Positions 19,757 to 30,504 of a stretch of DNA of 41,184 nucleotides are shown piece after piece. How positions within the stretch are numbered: the first letter of the stretch is position 1; every line of letters starts with the position of its first letter. The notes under the pieces were generated by a model. The model saw nothing but the letters and a program-made list of their open reading frames with translations. It was not told where the DNA came from and did no database searches. The stretch is from Kiritimatiellia bacterium (GTDB lineage Bacteria; Verrucomicrobiota; Kiritimatiellia; UBA8416). The position numbers and the translations under genes are program-made. The DNA is taken from assembly GCA_007129405.1 (NCBI GenBank), contig SKVN01000077.1, positions 1 to 41,184 of the forward strand, given 5' to 3'.

Positions 19757-22700
19757 TCAGCGAATCTGTTCATCCAGCCGACGCCAAAGAGACAAATCGT
19801 CAGCACTCATTCGATCACGGTAAGGCGCGAACTGATCCAGGATCTCGCGGGCAGCAGCAGGGCGCCCGCGCATAATTTGCAGCTCGGCCTGATGAAGATG
19901 TGTGATGGGGCGCGAGGCATCAAGAGCGAGCGCCCGACTAAAAGCCGCTTCCGCTTCATCCAAACGCTCCGTCCGCATCAGTATATTACCCAATGTGCTC
20001 CAAGCCATAGCTTGTTCCGCATTGATATCCAACGCTTCCCGTACCATTTCTTCGGCTTCCGCATACGCCTCCCGCTGTAGCAAAAGCCAGGCGAGATCAT
20101 TGAGTGCCAACGGTAAACGTTCTGATTCCAAACTGCGACGAAGCGAATCCTCGGCCAACCGATAGTCACCATCAGCAATTTGCAAACTCCCGCGCACATA
20201 TAACGCGAGCGCATGTGATGGATCAACATGCAAAAGTGTACGCATATGCCGTTGTGCTGCATCCCGACGCTGCAAAAATAAATTTAACCGCAAAAGTTCT
20301 TCTACTAATGGCTTGTACCCCGGTCGACGGTTCAACGCCATGTTATAATAATCTAAAGCTTGTATAAAATTATTGTTCGCAAATGCGATCCGCGCCCGAA
20401 GCGTGGAGGCATAATACCCGCCGCCCCCTTCCAACATCTCAATCCGACGTAAGGCCCGATTCAGGGCCCTTTCGTTCTGCACGATCATACCAGCTTCTGC
20501 CATCAGGACCCATCCCCGCAGTGAATCACGATGATCAATCAGGAAATCGTCCAATCGGGCCAAAGCAACCTCGGCGGCTCCATCAAGGATATCCAGCAGC
20601 GATTCTTCCAAAACAACACGTTCCGCGGGCATCCCCTCTTCCAACATACGCGCGAGAAGGTCACGCGCTACAGCAATCTGACGATCGCGCAACGCGAGAC
20701 GATATAACCCTGCCATCCCGCGCAAACGCTCGGCCGGATCCTCCATCAGACGACGATAAATCAATGCGCTTTCGCCGGGACGATCATCCAATAGATACAC
20801 TTCTGCCATCAGTGCTTCGAGTGCCGGACTGCGGACATCGCCCGCCAACGCCGCTGCGCGCTCGACATCCTCGACCGCAACCCGTGCCTGGCCCGAATAC
20901 GCCCAACCCCAACCCATCTCGGCAAAAGCTTCCGGCGCACGAACAATACCATAGGTCCGCACCAACGACCAAATCCGCAAACGCTCGCTTAAACCTTCTT
21001 CAAATGCTTGCAGACGAGCTGCTATACGACCCTCTGCATCCGCAATACGTCCGCTCGCAACCATGGCATACAAATTCAAAAGACTGCTGATGTTGTCAGG
21101 ATCGATATGCAATACAGCATCATATACCGAACGAGCGGCGGCATCGTGCCCCTGATCCTCCAGTAAAACGGCAAAATCATTGCCCAACCTGCCAGCATGT
21201 GTGGCCGCCCATAGCATAACCCGAAGTTTTGCAGCATCATCCGACGTCGTAGCATAACGTTCGGCAGCCTTCCGCAGGAACGCAACCACGGCCTCCCCTT
21301 CTCCCTCCGTAATATCCAACGCCTCCGGTTCCACACCTACGTAAACCATGCGCTGCGGCACAGCCGCATACCCCGCACGACGCCAATAGTCAGGCTCACT
21401 CAAAATCGCGACCTGCGCCGCCCGTTCCGCGTCCCGAAACCACTCCGACAGAAGGGCTGGCATACTCAAACGAACCGCATTTTGCAAACGTACATCATCA
21501 AGCAAACTTGATATATAACGCTGATAGATCAGTTGGTTACCCGATGGCAGACTCAAAATTTGTAATGGTATGCCCCGCTCCCAGGCAGCAATAAAATAAT
21601 GCGCATCCAACCCCCCGTCACTTACCAGCCAAGTGCGCCCCTCCATGCTGTCAACAACATCGCCAGCAACATCCCGAACCGCGGACACCCCGCGCGGCTG
21701 TGCCTCATCGGCAAACCACCATGGTAAAACCACGGCAAAAACAACCATCGCAAGCGAAAGCACTTTCCCGAATCCAAAAAACGCGAGCGCCAAAATCCCT
21801 TGATCACGCACATCGTGCCATGCGCCAGCCAGCAAAAACCAGAAAGCCGCAAGATACCCGGTAACCATCGCCACCAGAACATATGGCGTTATGAGTACAC
21901 GCTGCGCTCCCATTAAACGCCATGGCGTAAGCGGTGCATGCAACCACACGCCCATGGCAAATAGGGTCATGATCAAGTGTAAAAACACAATCGCGATATC
22001 CCGATCATCATTCAATCCACGACGTGCCATTGTAAGCATCGTCAACCAAGGCACCGTCGTGGTGAATAAAATGATCAGCCAACCTTCGCGCGGCAAACTA
22101 TGCATAATTTGCATGGCCTGATATACCCAAATCGACCAAAGCAAATGCCAAAACCCACGATAATCACGAAAAACATATCCCGGACTTCGGTAGAAAAAAA
22201 ATGTCAAAAGCCCATACCCGACAAGGATACCCACCACACCAAGCACTGCCAAAAGCCCTAGATGACGCGGCAATAACTTGTCATGCCGCCATAATCCATA
22301 CAGTATCCCTACGCCAAACAGCGGCCCCATCACGATCATCGTGGAAAACTGTGCGGCCAGAAGACCATAGATAAGTGTCAAAATAATGGCATATCGTAGC
22401 GACCCTGTTCGCATAAACGAAATCAGCAACCAAGCTGCCAACAAAAGCAGCATAATATCAAACGACATCATGTGCGCACGCGTGGCCACACTCCAAAACG
22501 GCGCACTTAGCCCCAAAGCAGCGGCTGACACACCCCCCGCCAGAACACTTACAAAGCCTGCGCGATCTTCACGCACAGCATAGGGATCCAAACAAGCAAA
22601 AACACTATGGCGCATCACCGCATACAACAAACCAACAGAGATGGCTGCACACAACGCACTAAAAGCATTCAGGACAAGAATTGCCTGTCCGCCACTGACT

Positions 22701-22894
22701 GCCGCCAGAAACCTCGCAATGGCATGCCATAGAAGTGCCGCGGGTATCAAATTGGGGAATAGCCCCAATGCGTTGAGCACAAGGTTCGATGATGGACCCG
22801 GCACCGCTCCACGCGCAAGGGTGACCAGATATAAAACCAAACACAAAACCATCAAAATGATGGCGACAGCAGTATCAGTTTTTTTCGCATTCAT
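19757..22894 (-). CDS. DUF2723-like polytopic membrane protein with C-terminal TPR repeats
   Basis: N-terminal about 10 TM helices, C-terminal TPRs (AMAWSTLGNILMRTERLDEAEAAFSRALALD); ATG at 22894 preferred (MNAKKTDTAVAIILM). Confidence 0.8.
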   Translation of the reverse strand: MNAKKTDTAVAIILMVLCLVLYLVTLARGAVPGPSSNLVLNALGLFPNLIPAALLWHAIARFLAAVSGGQAILVLNAFSALCAAISVGLLYAVMRHSVFACLDPYAVREDRAGFVSVLAGGVSAAALGLSAPFWSVATRAHMMSFDIMLLLLAAWLLISFMRTGSLRYAIILTLIYGLLAAQFSTMIVMGPLFGVGILYGLWRHDKLLPRHLGLLAVLGVVGILVGYGLLTFFFYRSPGYVFRDYRGFWHLLWSIWVYQAMQIMHSLPREGWLIILFTTTVPWLTMLTMARRGLNDDRDIAIVFLHLIMTLFAMGVWLHAPLTPWRLMGAQRVLITPYVLVAMVTGYLAAFWFLLAGAWHDVRDQGILALAFFGFGKVLSLAMVVFAVVLPWWFADEAQPRGVSAVRDVAGDVVDSMEGRTWLVSDGGLDAHYFIAAWERGIPLQILSLPSGNQLIYQRYISSLLDDVRLQNAVRLSMPALLSEWFRDAERAAQVAILSEPDYWRRAGYAAVPQRMVYVGVEPEALDITEGEGEAVVAFLRKAAERYATTSDDAAKLRVMLWAATHAGRLGNDFAVLLEDQGHDAAARSVYDAVLHIDPDNISSLLNLYAMVASGRIADAEGRIAARLQAFEEGLSERLRIWSLVRTYGIVRAPEAFAEMGWGWAYSGQARVAVEDVERAAALAGDVRSPALEALMAEVYLLDDRPGESALIYRRLMEDPAERLRGMAGLYRLALRDRQIAVARDLLARMLEEGMPAERVVLEESLLDILDGAAEVALARLDDFLIDHRDSLRGWVLMAEAGMIVQNERALNRALRRIEMLEGGGGYYASTLRARIAFANNNFIQALDYYNMALNRRPGYKPLVEELLRLNLFLQRRDAAQRHMRTLLHVDPSHALALYVRGSLQIADGDYRLAEDSLRRSLESERLPLALNDLAWLLLQREAYAEAEEMVREALDINAEQAMAWSTLGNILMRTERLDEAEAAFSRALALDASRPITHLHQAELQIMRGRPAAAREILDQFAPYRDRMSADDLSLWRRLDEQIR

Positions 22895-23103
22895 AAGGCA
22901 GGAAGGTAATCCATTTCCACCATAGTGACAACTATGAAGATCATAAAAATTCACACGACTGACTGCCCCAACCCTCCCCGGAATAACGCGCGAAACTCAT
23001 TTTGGAATATGTATTCTTACAAGACCGCAAACGAAAGCCACACAAATCCTGTAATCACAATGTTCCATGTTTGCTTGCAATTCACGCGTTGACGCAACTT
23101 TTG

Positions 23104-23135
23104 TTTTGCCATCCAGCAAAAGATCACCGATGATC
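23104..23135 (+). promoter_or_regulatory. Two abutting short inverted repeats in the gdhA 5' region
   Basis: TTTTGC-CATCCA-GCAAAA (23104-23121) immediately followed by GATCA-CCGA-TGATC (23122-23135). Confidence 0.35.
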
Positions 23136-23180
23136 TCCCTCCATTTCAAACGCAACAATATATACGTGTGCAAATCATAA

Positions 23181-24527
<1,347 letters not shown>

Positions 24528-24529
24528 GC

Positions 24530-26179
24530 TCAGCGCTTGCGCTTGCTGCCTTTGCCGCCCTGCATGACGTCTCGCACCCATGCAGGAGCGTCATCGTGTT
24601 TACGCTTGCCAGCCGCACCAGCCTTCTGTGATGGCCGTTTTGACCCTGCAGGAGCGTCCACATCTCCGCGCTTACCCTTCTTACCCTTACGAACCATTCG
24701 TACCTTGCCTTTGGAAGCCGTTGTTGCCGGTGCAGGCTCCACGATGGACCGCTTCGGTTTGTGCACCAACATAGGCCTAGGCGCTGCGCGTTTCCCGGGC
24801 CGAGGTTTACGCCCCCCCCGCCCCGCTCCCGCGCGCACAGGTGCTTCCGGCATATAGGCATTCAAATCAGGTGCCGAACGGTAATGCTCCAGTAAATCTG
24901 CAAATTGTGCCGATAGCAAACGCGCCACCAACGCATCCCGCGACATACTTTCCAACTGCGCGAGAATCCCATGCATAAAGGGCGCAATACGCTGCTCACC
25001 CTCGGCGTCTGCCCGCATATGTTCCAACCAAGCCGCAATGCGCACCGCACAAACCGTCCGCCCATCCGGAACCGGCTGCACCAAAAATTTGCACCCCAGT
25101 GATCGTTCAATAAAAGGAATCTTCGAGCGCTCGCGTGGTGTAATCAACACCGAGGAAATGCCTCGTCGTCCCGCTCGACCCGTGCGGCCACTGCGATGCG
25201 TATACCCTTCCAATGCATCCGGCAATCGAAAACTGATCACATGTCCAAGGTCGCTAATATCAAGTCCACGAGCCGCCACATTGGTCGCCACCAGCAAGCG
25301 AATCTGACGATTGGCAAAAGCCTGCATCACGCGATCACGTTGCACTTGCGAAAGATCACCATGCAATGCATCCGCCCGATAACCATCCCGGGTTAATGCA
25401 TCCGATACATCTTGCGTCTCCTGACGCGTCCGGCAAAAAATCAAACCATATATGTCGGGTTCGGCATCCACAATGCGACGTAAAGCCTGATAACGGTTTC
25501 GTTCCTCAACCACGTAGACATGATGTTCGACGGTTTCCGCCCCCGCCCCGCGCTCCCCAATCGCAATTTCAATCGGGTCCTTCACAAAAGCTTGCACAAG
25601 CGCCGCCAACGATTTTGGCATCGTTGCCGAAAAAAGCAGTTTTTGAACCTGCGTGGGAATCGCAGCCATAATCGCTTTGAGATCTTCCTCAAACCCCATC
25701 CCCAGCATTTCATCCGCTTCATCCAGTACCACACAAGCCGCCTCCGAAAGATCAGCAGCCTGCCGGCGCAACAAATCATGCAAACGCCCCGGCGTGGCCA
25801 CCAACACATGCGAGCCCATCTGCAATGCACGCATTTGCCCAGAAAGGGAAGCACCACCATAAACGGCGGCAACTTGCAAACCGCGCACGTACTTTGCAAA
25901 CGATTTCAAGTCACCGCATACTTGCAGACAAAGCTCACGTGTCGGGCAAAGCACTACAGCCTGCACGACTTTCCGGTGCAGGTGAATCCGCTCCAAGAGC
26001 GGCAAACCGAAAGCTGCTGTTTTGCCAGTCCCTGTTTGCGCCAAAGCGATCATATTGCGCTGGCCTTCCAGCAATACGGGAATCACCGCCGATTGAACCG
26101 GCGTCGGGGTCACAAAATCCAATTCACCAATTGCCTTCAAAATCGGTTCAGAAAGTGCCAATTGCACAAAGTCAGCCAT
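24530..26179 (-). CDS. DEAD-box RNA helicase with basic C-terminal tail
   Basis: Q motif, AQTGTGKTAA, VLDEADEML, FSATMP, HRSGRTGRAGRRG; Lys/Arg/Gly-rich tail. Confidence 0.96.
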   Translation of the reverse strand: MADFVQLALSEPILKAIGELDFVTPTPVQSAVIPVLLEGQRNMIALAQTGTGKTAAFGLPLLERIHLHRKVVQAVVLCPTRELCLQVCGDLKSFAKYVRGLQVAAVYGGASLSGQMRALQMGSHVLVATPGRLHDLLRRQAADLSEAACVVLDEADEMLGMGFEEDLKAIMAAIPTQVQKLLFSATMPKSLAALVQAFVKDPIEIAIGERGAGAETVEHHVYVVEERNRYQALRRIVDAEPDIYGLIFCRTRQETQDVSDALTRDGYRADALHGDLSQVQRDRVMQAFANRQIRLLVATNVAARGLDISDLGHVISFRLPDALEGYTHRSGRTGRAGRRGISSVLITPRERSKIPFIERSLGCKFLVQPVPDGRTVCAVRIAAWLEHMRADAEGEQRIAPFMHGILAQLESMSRDALVARLLSAQFADLLEHYRSAPDLNAYMPEAPVRAGAGRGGRKPRPGKRAAPRPMLVHKPKRSIVEPAPATTASKGKVRMVRKGKKGKRGDVDAPAGSKRPSQKAGAAGKRKHDDAPAWVRDVMQGGKGSKRKR

Positions 26180-26224
26180 ACGATCCTTTCAAGTAAATAA
26201 AAAACGGCTTATCCCAGACAAGAA

Positions 26225-27325
26225 CTATACGCAGCTCGCTGCATGCGCTTCACGAAAATTCGCCTGCATCTTTTCTCCCATCGCATGCTGACGCAACGGT
26301 TCGATAACATCCGCCAAGTCGCCTTCCATGATGCGTTCGAGACTATACAAGGATAATCCAATACGATGATCCGTAAGACGACTCTGCGGGAAATTATAGG
26401 TGCGAATGCGGCCACTGCGATCTCCTGTCCCTATGAGAGAACGGCGCTCCGCACCTTGGCGGGCAGCCTCTTCCTGGCGTTTTGCATCCAGAATGCGTGC
26501 CTTCAGCACACCCATGGCCTTCTCGCGATTGCGATGCTGCGATTTTTCATCCTGACACTGCACGGTGATGCCAGTCGGCAAATGGGTAATTCGAACCGCT
26601 GAATCGGTCGTATTCACACTTTGCCCCCCCGGCCCGGAAGAGCGAAAGATATCAATACGAATTTCATCAGGAGGTAAATCCAAGTCATCCTCTTCCTGCG
26701 CTTCAGGAAATACCGCTACCGTTGCCGCCGATGTATGAATACGCCCTTGCGCCTCCGTGGTGGGAACACGCTGTACACGGTGTGTCCCACTTTCATAACG
26801 TAGAAGACCATATGCCTGATCACCTTCTACCGTGAAAATGATTTCCTTGTACCCCCCCACCTCGTTCGTACTCGCATCGATAATACCTGTGCGCCAACCC
26901 TTCGATTCTGCATAACGACAATACATGCGATATAAATCACCCGCAAAGAGGGCCGCCTCATCGCCGCCTGTCCCTGCCCGAATTTCAACAATGGCATTCC
27001 GGTCATCATCCGGATCCGGCGGCAGAAGCCCCAGCAGAAGATTTTGCTCCGCCGAAGGCAAAGCGGACTCTAATTCCGCTAATTCGAGCGCCGCCATTTC
27101 CGCCATCTCGGGATCGTCATCTTGCGCTAACTCCCGATTCTCCGCAATCCGTCGCACGATATCCCGATACACAGCAGCTTTGCCTGCTGTTTTTTTAATA
27201 TGCGCATGCTCCTTGAGTAATTTTCGATAAAGCGTACTATCCGCAGCAGTCTCTGGCAACGACAACTGGGCCTCGAGCTCTGGCAAACGGGTCAAGATCC
27301 GATCCACCATCTTTTCATCGATCAT
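26225..27325 (-). CDS. prfA: Peptide chain release factor 1
   Basis: SSGPGGQSVNTTDSAVRI (GGQ), HRVQRVPTTEAQGRIHTSAATVAV. Confidence 0.97.
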   Translation of the reverse strand: MIDEKMVDRILTRLPELEAQLSLPETAADSTLYRKLLKEHAHIKKTAGKAAVYRDIVRRIAENRELAQDDDPEMAEMAALELAELESALPSAEQNLLLGLLPPDPDDDRNAIVEIRAGTGGDEAALFAGDLYRMYCRYAESKGWRTGIIDASTNEVGGYKEIIFTVEGDQAYGLLRYESGTHRVQRVPTTEAQGRIHTSAATVAVFPEAQEEDDLDLPPDEIRIDIFRSSGPGGQSVNTTDSAVRITHLPTGITVQCQDEKSQHRNREKAMGVLKARILDAKRQEEAARQGAERRSLIGTGDRSGRIRTYNFPQSRLTDHRIGLSLYSLERIMEGDLADVIEPLRQHAMGEKMQANFREAHAASCV

Positions 27326-27365
27326 AATGCCCCCCTATCCGCACAACCCACCTGAAAAAGGCACG

Positions 27366-27412
27366 AAAAAAGGGGCCACGAAATCAGTAGGATCTCGTAC
27401 GCCCCCTTTTTT
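27366..27412 (-). terminator. Stem-loop terminator between rpmE and prfA
   Basis: AAAAAAGGGG (27366-27375) pairs with CCCCTTTTTT (27403-27412), with inner ACGA/TCGT pairing; T-run on either strand. Confidence 0.8.
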
Positions 27413-27421
27413 ACCCAGTCA

Positions 27422-27631
27422 CTACGCCTTGGCTTTTTGGCGATACCGACGGTTAAACATTTCAACACGGCCTTCCGTATCCACCATCGAAGATTTTCCG
27501 GTGTAGAAAGGATGGCAGGCCGAACAGACGTTAATATGCATATCGCGGCCCGTTGACCCAACTTCGATCACGTTACCGCAAGCACAGGAAATCGTCGTTT
27601 CCCCAAACTTTGGATGTATCTCTTTTTTCAT
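27422..27631 (-). CDS. rpmE: 50S ribosomal protein L31
   Basis: MKKEIHPKFGETTISCACGNVIEVGST...NVCSACHPFYTGK with zinc cysteines. Confidence 0.96.
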   Translation of the reverse strand: MKKEIHPKFGETTISCACGNVIEVGSTGRDMHINVCSACHPFYTGKSSMVDTEGRVEMFNRRYRQKAKA

Positions 27632-27726
27632 GATTCTCTCAACCCCTAACTCAAAAAGCATCTGATCCTACTACTAGCAAAATACCAAAGCAAGCCTTTT
27701 CCTATCCCATTCATGCATAGATCATA

Positions 27727-27800
27727 TGGAGGCGCGAACCGGAATCGAACCGGTGTACAAGGTTTTGCAGACCTCTGCCTAACCACTCGGCCATCGCGCC
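27727..27800 (-). tRNA. tRNA-Cys (GCA anticodon), encoded CCA end
   Basis: Reverse complement GGCGCGATGGCCGAGTGGTTAGGCAGAGGTCTGCAAAACCTTGTACACCGGTTCGAATCCGGTTCGCGCCTCCA folds as a cloverleaf: 7-bp acceptor, GCA anticodon, TTCGAAT T-loop, U73. Confidence 0.96.
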
Positions 27801-27836
27801 CAATTATATGATGAAATAGTAGAAAACTGAAAAAGC

Positions 27837-27929
27837 TTACTTCGAAGCGGCCTTGGCCTGCTCCTTCTTTCGCTTCAATTGGCGCTCACGCCGTTTCCGT
27901 TTCAGTCTTGCTCGTAATTGCTGTCCCAT
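27837..27929 (-). CDS. 30-aa highly basic microprotein
   Basis: Manual translation MGQQLRARLKRKRRERQLKRKKEQAKAASK; absent from the supplied ORF track (below length cutoff); TTGACA at 27963-27968 with 17-nt spacer to TACATG just upstream. Confidence 0.6.
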   Translation of the reverse strand: MGQQLRARLKRKRRERQLKRKKEQAKAASK

Positions 27930-28132
27930 AATCCCGTAACATGTATCATCCCATCCTTCGCCTGTCAAATCCAATCAAGAGTTTTATAACGTTTTGTGCC
28001 TCACATCCTACAACCAGCTTCCCAAATGACCGATATCAACCAGAAGAAACTTGCCTTTCCCATCCCCCCTACTCACAATCAAAGTCACCTCAAACATAAG
28101 AAAATTCGCCTTTTCGCATCCGTAAAAGCATC

Positions 28133-29677
28133 ATGATACCGAGCCATAAAAAAGGTCCGCAGGGTACCGCCGACAGAACGCAAAAGAAACGCCGCGTTCT
28201 CACCCATCACACGGACACCCAAACACCTCTAAACAGAATCGTTCTCGTTGCCATCAACGCTCGCTATTCGCACTGCAGTCTGGCGGCCCGTTCTCTTATG
28301 GCAAACATGCGAACCATCAAGCCACATCTTGCAGAATTTGAGATCAAACAGTCGCCGGAAATCATTGCCAACACCTTGGCCGCCAAGACCCCGACCATCC
28401 TTGCAATGGGTGTCTACATCTGGAATCGAGTGCAAATCGAGCAATTGGTGCCATTGTTGCGCAGCAGAACCCCCTCTACCAAGATTATCCTAGGTGGCCC
28501 CGAAATCAGCTACGACACGAACTCCGCTCTCGCCCTCCAAGCCGATTGCGTGATTTGCGGCGAGGCCGAGATTGCACTCCCCAAAATATGCGCGGACATG
28601 CTGGCGGGCCATAACGTAACGCACATCTACCATGCCCCCCTGCCCGATCTGTCCCAACTGCAGCTTCCCACCATAGAATATACCGATAAGGATTTGGAAA
28701 ACCGCAACCTGTATATTGAAACTTCACGCGGATGCCCCTGTTACTGCCGGTTCTGCCTCTCATCCTTGACTTGTGGCGTCCGCTACTATCCGCTACCTGC
28801 TGTATTCCACTGCCTTGATCACCTGAGCCAACGCGGTGCCACAAGATTTCGTTTCGTGGATCGGAGCTTTAATCTAACAGGAGACCGCGCTGTAGAAATT
28901 CTGAAATATTTTCTCCAAAAAAAGATACCTAACTTGTTTCTACATCTGGAGATGGTTCCCGAGTTTCTCTCTCCCGCATTACGAGACGTCATGATACGTT
29001 TTCCTCCGGGAGCTTTGCATATTGAAACCGGCATACAATCTCTTTCACCTACGGTTCTCAAACGCATCAACCGCCCCGCCCATCCCGCAGCCGCACTGGA
29101 AGGCATCCATTGGCTCTCGCAGACGGCTCAGGCAACCGTACATGCTGACCTAATTGCCGGTCTACCAGGGGAAACGCTTGAAATGTTCATGAAAGGCTTT
29201 GAAGCGTTGCTCCAGGCCAAGCCTGCCGAAATCCAACTCGGCATACTAAAACATCTGCCGGGAACCGATGTAGACCAAGAGACCGGAATGCAATTCAGCC
29301 CCCATCCTCCTTACGTGGTGATACAATCCGATGCCATGTCTGCACAAGAATTGGATCAGACATGCCGCTTTGCGGCCCATTGGGAACGGGTGGTCAATCG
29401 TAACCATTTCCCCGAAACAAGTAAATTGCTACTGCAAGGGCCAGATATTTGGCAAACCTTTGATAGATTCAGTCAAGCATTAGCACAAAAGCATGGTCGT
29501 CACGGAATCGGTCTTGTAGAAATAGCCCGCGCTTTATATCAATTTCTGCAAAACCAGAAATCCCATGACACAGAAACAATCCGTGCAGCACTAGAACAAG
29601 ACTACCTTGCAAATGGTCGCCGGACCAATCTACCCGCCTTCCTACGTCCGAGCCAATCGGAACAAACCGAAACTTGA
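28133..29677 (+). CDS. B12-binding-domain radical SAM protein (DUF4080-like)
   Basis: N-terminal cobalamin-binding-like domain (ILGGPEISYD), radical SAM CxxxCxxC as CPCYCRFC. Confidence 0.88.
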   Translation: MIPSHKKGPQGTADRTQKKRRVLTHHTDTQTPLNRIVLVAINARYSHCSLAARSLMANMRTIKPHLAEFEIKQSPEIIANTLAAKTPTILAMGVYIWNRVQIEQLVPLLRSRTPSTKIILGGPEISYDTNSALALQADCVICGEAEIALPKICADMLAGHNVTHIYHAPLPDLSQLQLPTIEYTDKDLENRNLYIETSRGCPCYCRFCLSSLTCGVRYYPLPAVFHCLDHLSQRGATRFRFVDRSFNLTGDRAVEILKYFLQKKIPNLFLHLEMVPEFLSPALRDVMIRFPPGALHIETGIQSLSPTVLKRINRPAHPAAALEGIHWLSQTAQATVHADLIAGLPGETLEMFMKGFEALLQAKPAEIQLGILKHLPGTDVDQETGMQFSPHPPYVVIQSDAMSAQELDQTCRFAAHWERVVNRNHFPETSKLLLQGPDIWQTFDRFSQALAQKHGRHGIGLVEIARALYQFLQNQKSHDTETIRAALEQDYLANGRRTNLPAFLRPSQSEQTET

Positions 29678-29709
29678 CAACAACCATACAAAAAGCTTTT
29701 ATAAAGCAA

Positions 29710-30504
29710 ATGAAAACCATTTCGAAACCCAAAGCGACGCTATCGAAAAGAAAAGAGAGCATTCTTGATATTCTGGCAGAGACACCAGAAATCACGATCG
29801 CCGATCTGGCTGGGAATTTGCAGGTTTCTGTCGTCACAATACGGAATGACCTTGCCGCGCTAGAAGAGGATGGCATGTTAGTGCGGGGACATGGTGGAGC
29901 CATGCCAGCATTCCACCCTGCAGTTTTGCAACGAATCCGTACAGCGCGCGATGCCAAGATGGAAATTGCCAGAGCTGCGGCTGCACATGTCGTGGATGGC
30001 GATACGATCATGATTGCAGCCGGAACCACGACAGCACTCATACCCCGCTATCTTCGAGGAAAGCGTCAGGTGCATATCGTAACAAATAACACCCTGCTGT
30101 TGCCTTATGTCCGCACCAACCCTCAGCTTATCGTCACAGTAGTCGGTGGCAGTTTTCGCCCTGCAGATGAATCGCTCACAGGGCCGTTGACCATGGAGGC
30201 AATGGAACGGTTTCGTGTACAACGCGCGTTCATTGGCGTCGACGGCATCGACGCACAGCAAGGAGTCTTCGCCAATAGCGTCGAAAGTGGCGACTTTGTT
30301 CGGCAAATGGCACAACATGCCAACCAAACGATCGTACTGGCAGATGCGGCGAAATTTCAAAACCCGGGATTTGTCCGAATCCTGCCCTTCAGCGACATGG
30401 ATATTCTTATCACGGATGCCACGCTTCCTACCTCCATGCAAAACGTTTTAACCGAACATGATGTAAAACTCGAAACCGTACACACGAGGAGAACAAGCAA
30501 ATGA
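29710..30504 (+). CDS. DeoR-family transcriptional regulator
   Basis: HTH TIADLAGNLQVSVVTIRNDLAALEEDGMLVRGHGGA and sugar-phosphate sensor domain (FIGVDGID); ATG at 29710 preferred over TTG at 29674. Confidence 0.93.
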   Translation: MKTISKPKATLSKRKESILDILAETPEITIADLAGNLQVSVVTIRNDLAALEEDGMLVRGHGGAMPAFHPAVLQRIRTARDAKMEIARAAAAHVVDGDTIMIAAGTTTALIPRYLRGKRQVHIVTNNTLLLPYVRTNPQLIVTVVGGSFRPADESLTGPLTMEAMERFRVQRAFIGVDGIDAQQGVFANSVESGDFVRQMAQHANQTIVLADAAKFQNPGFVRILPFSDMDILITDATLPTSMQNVLTEHDVKLETVHTRRTSK

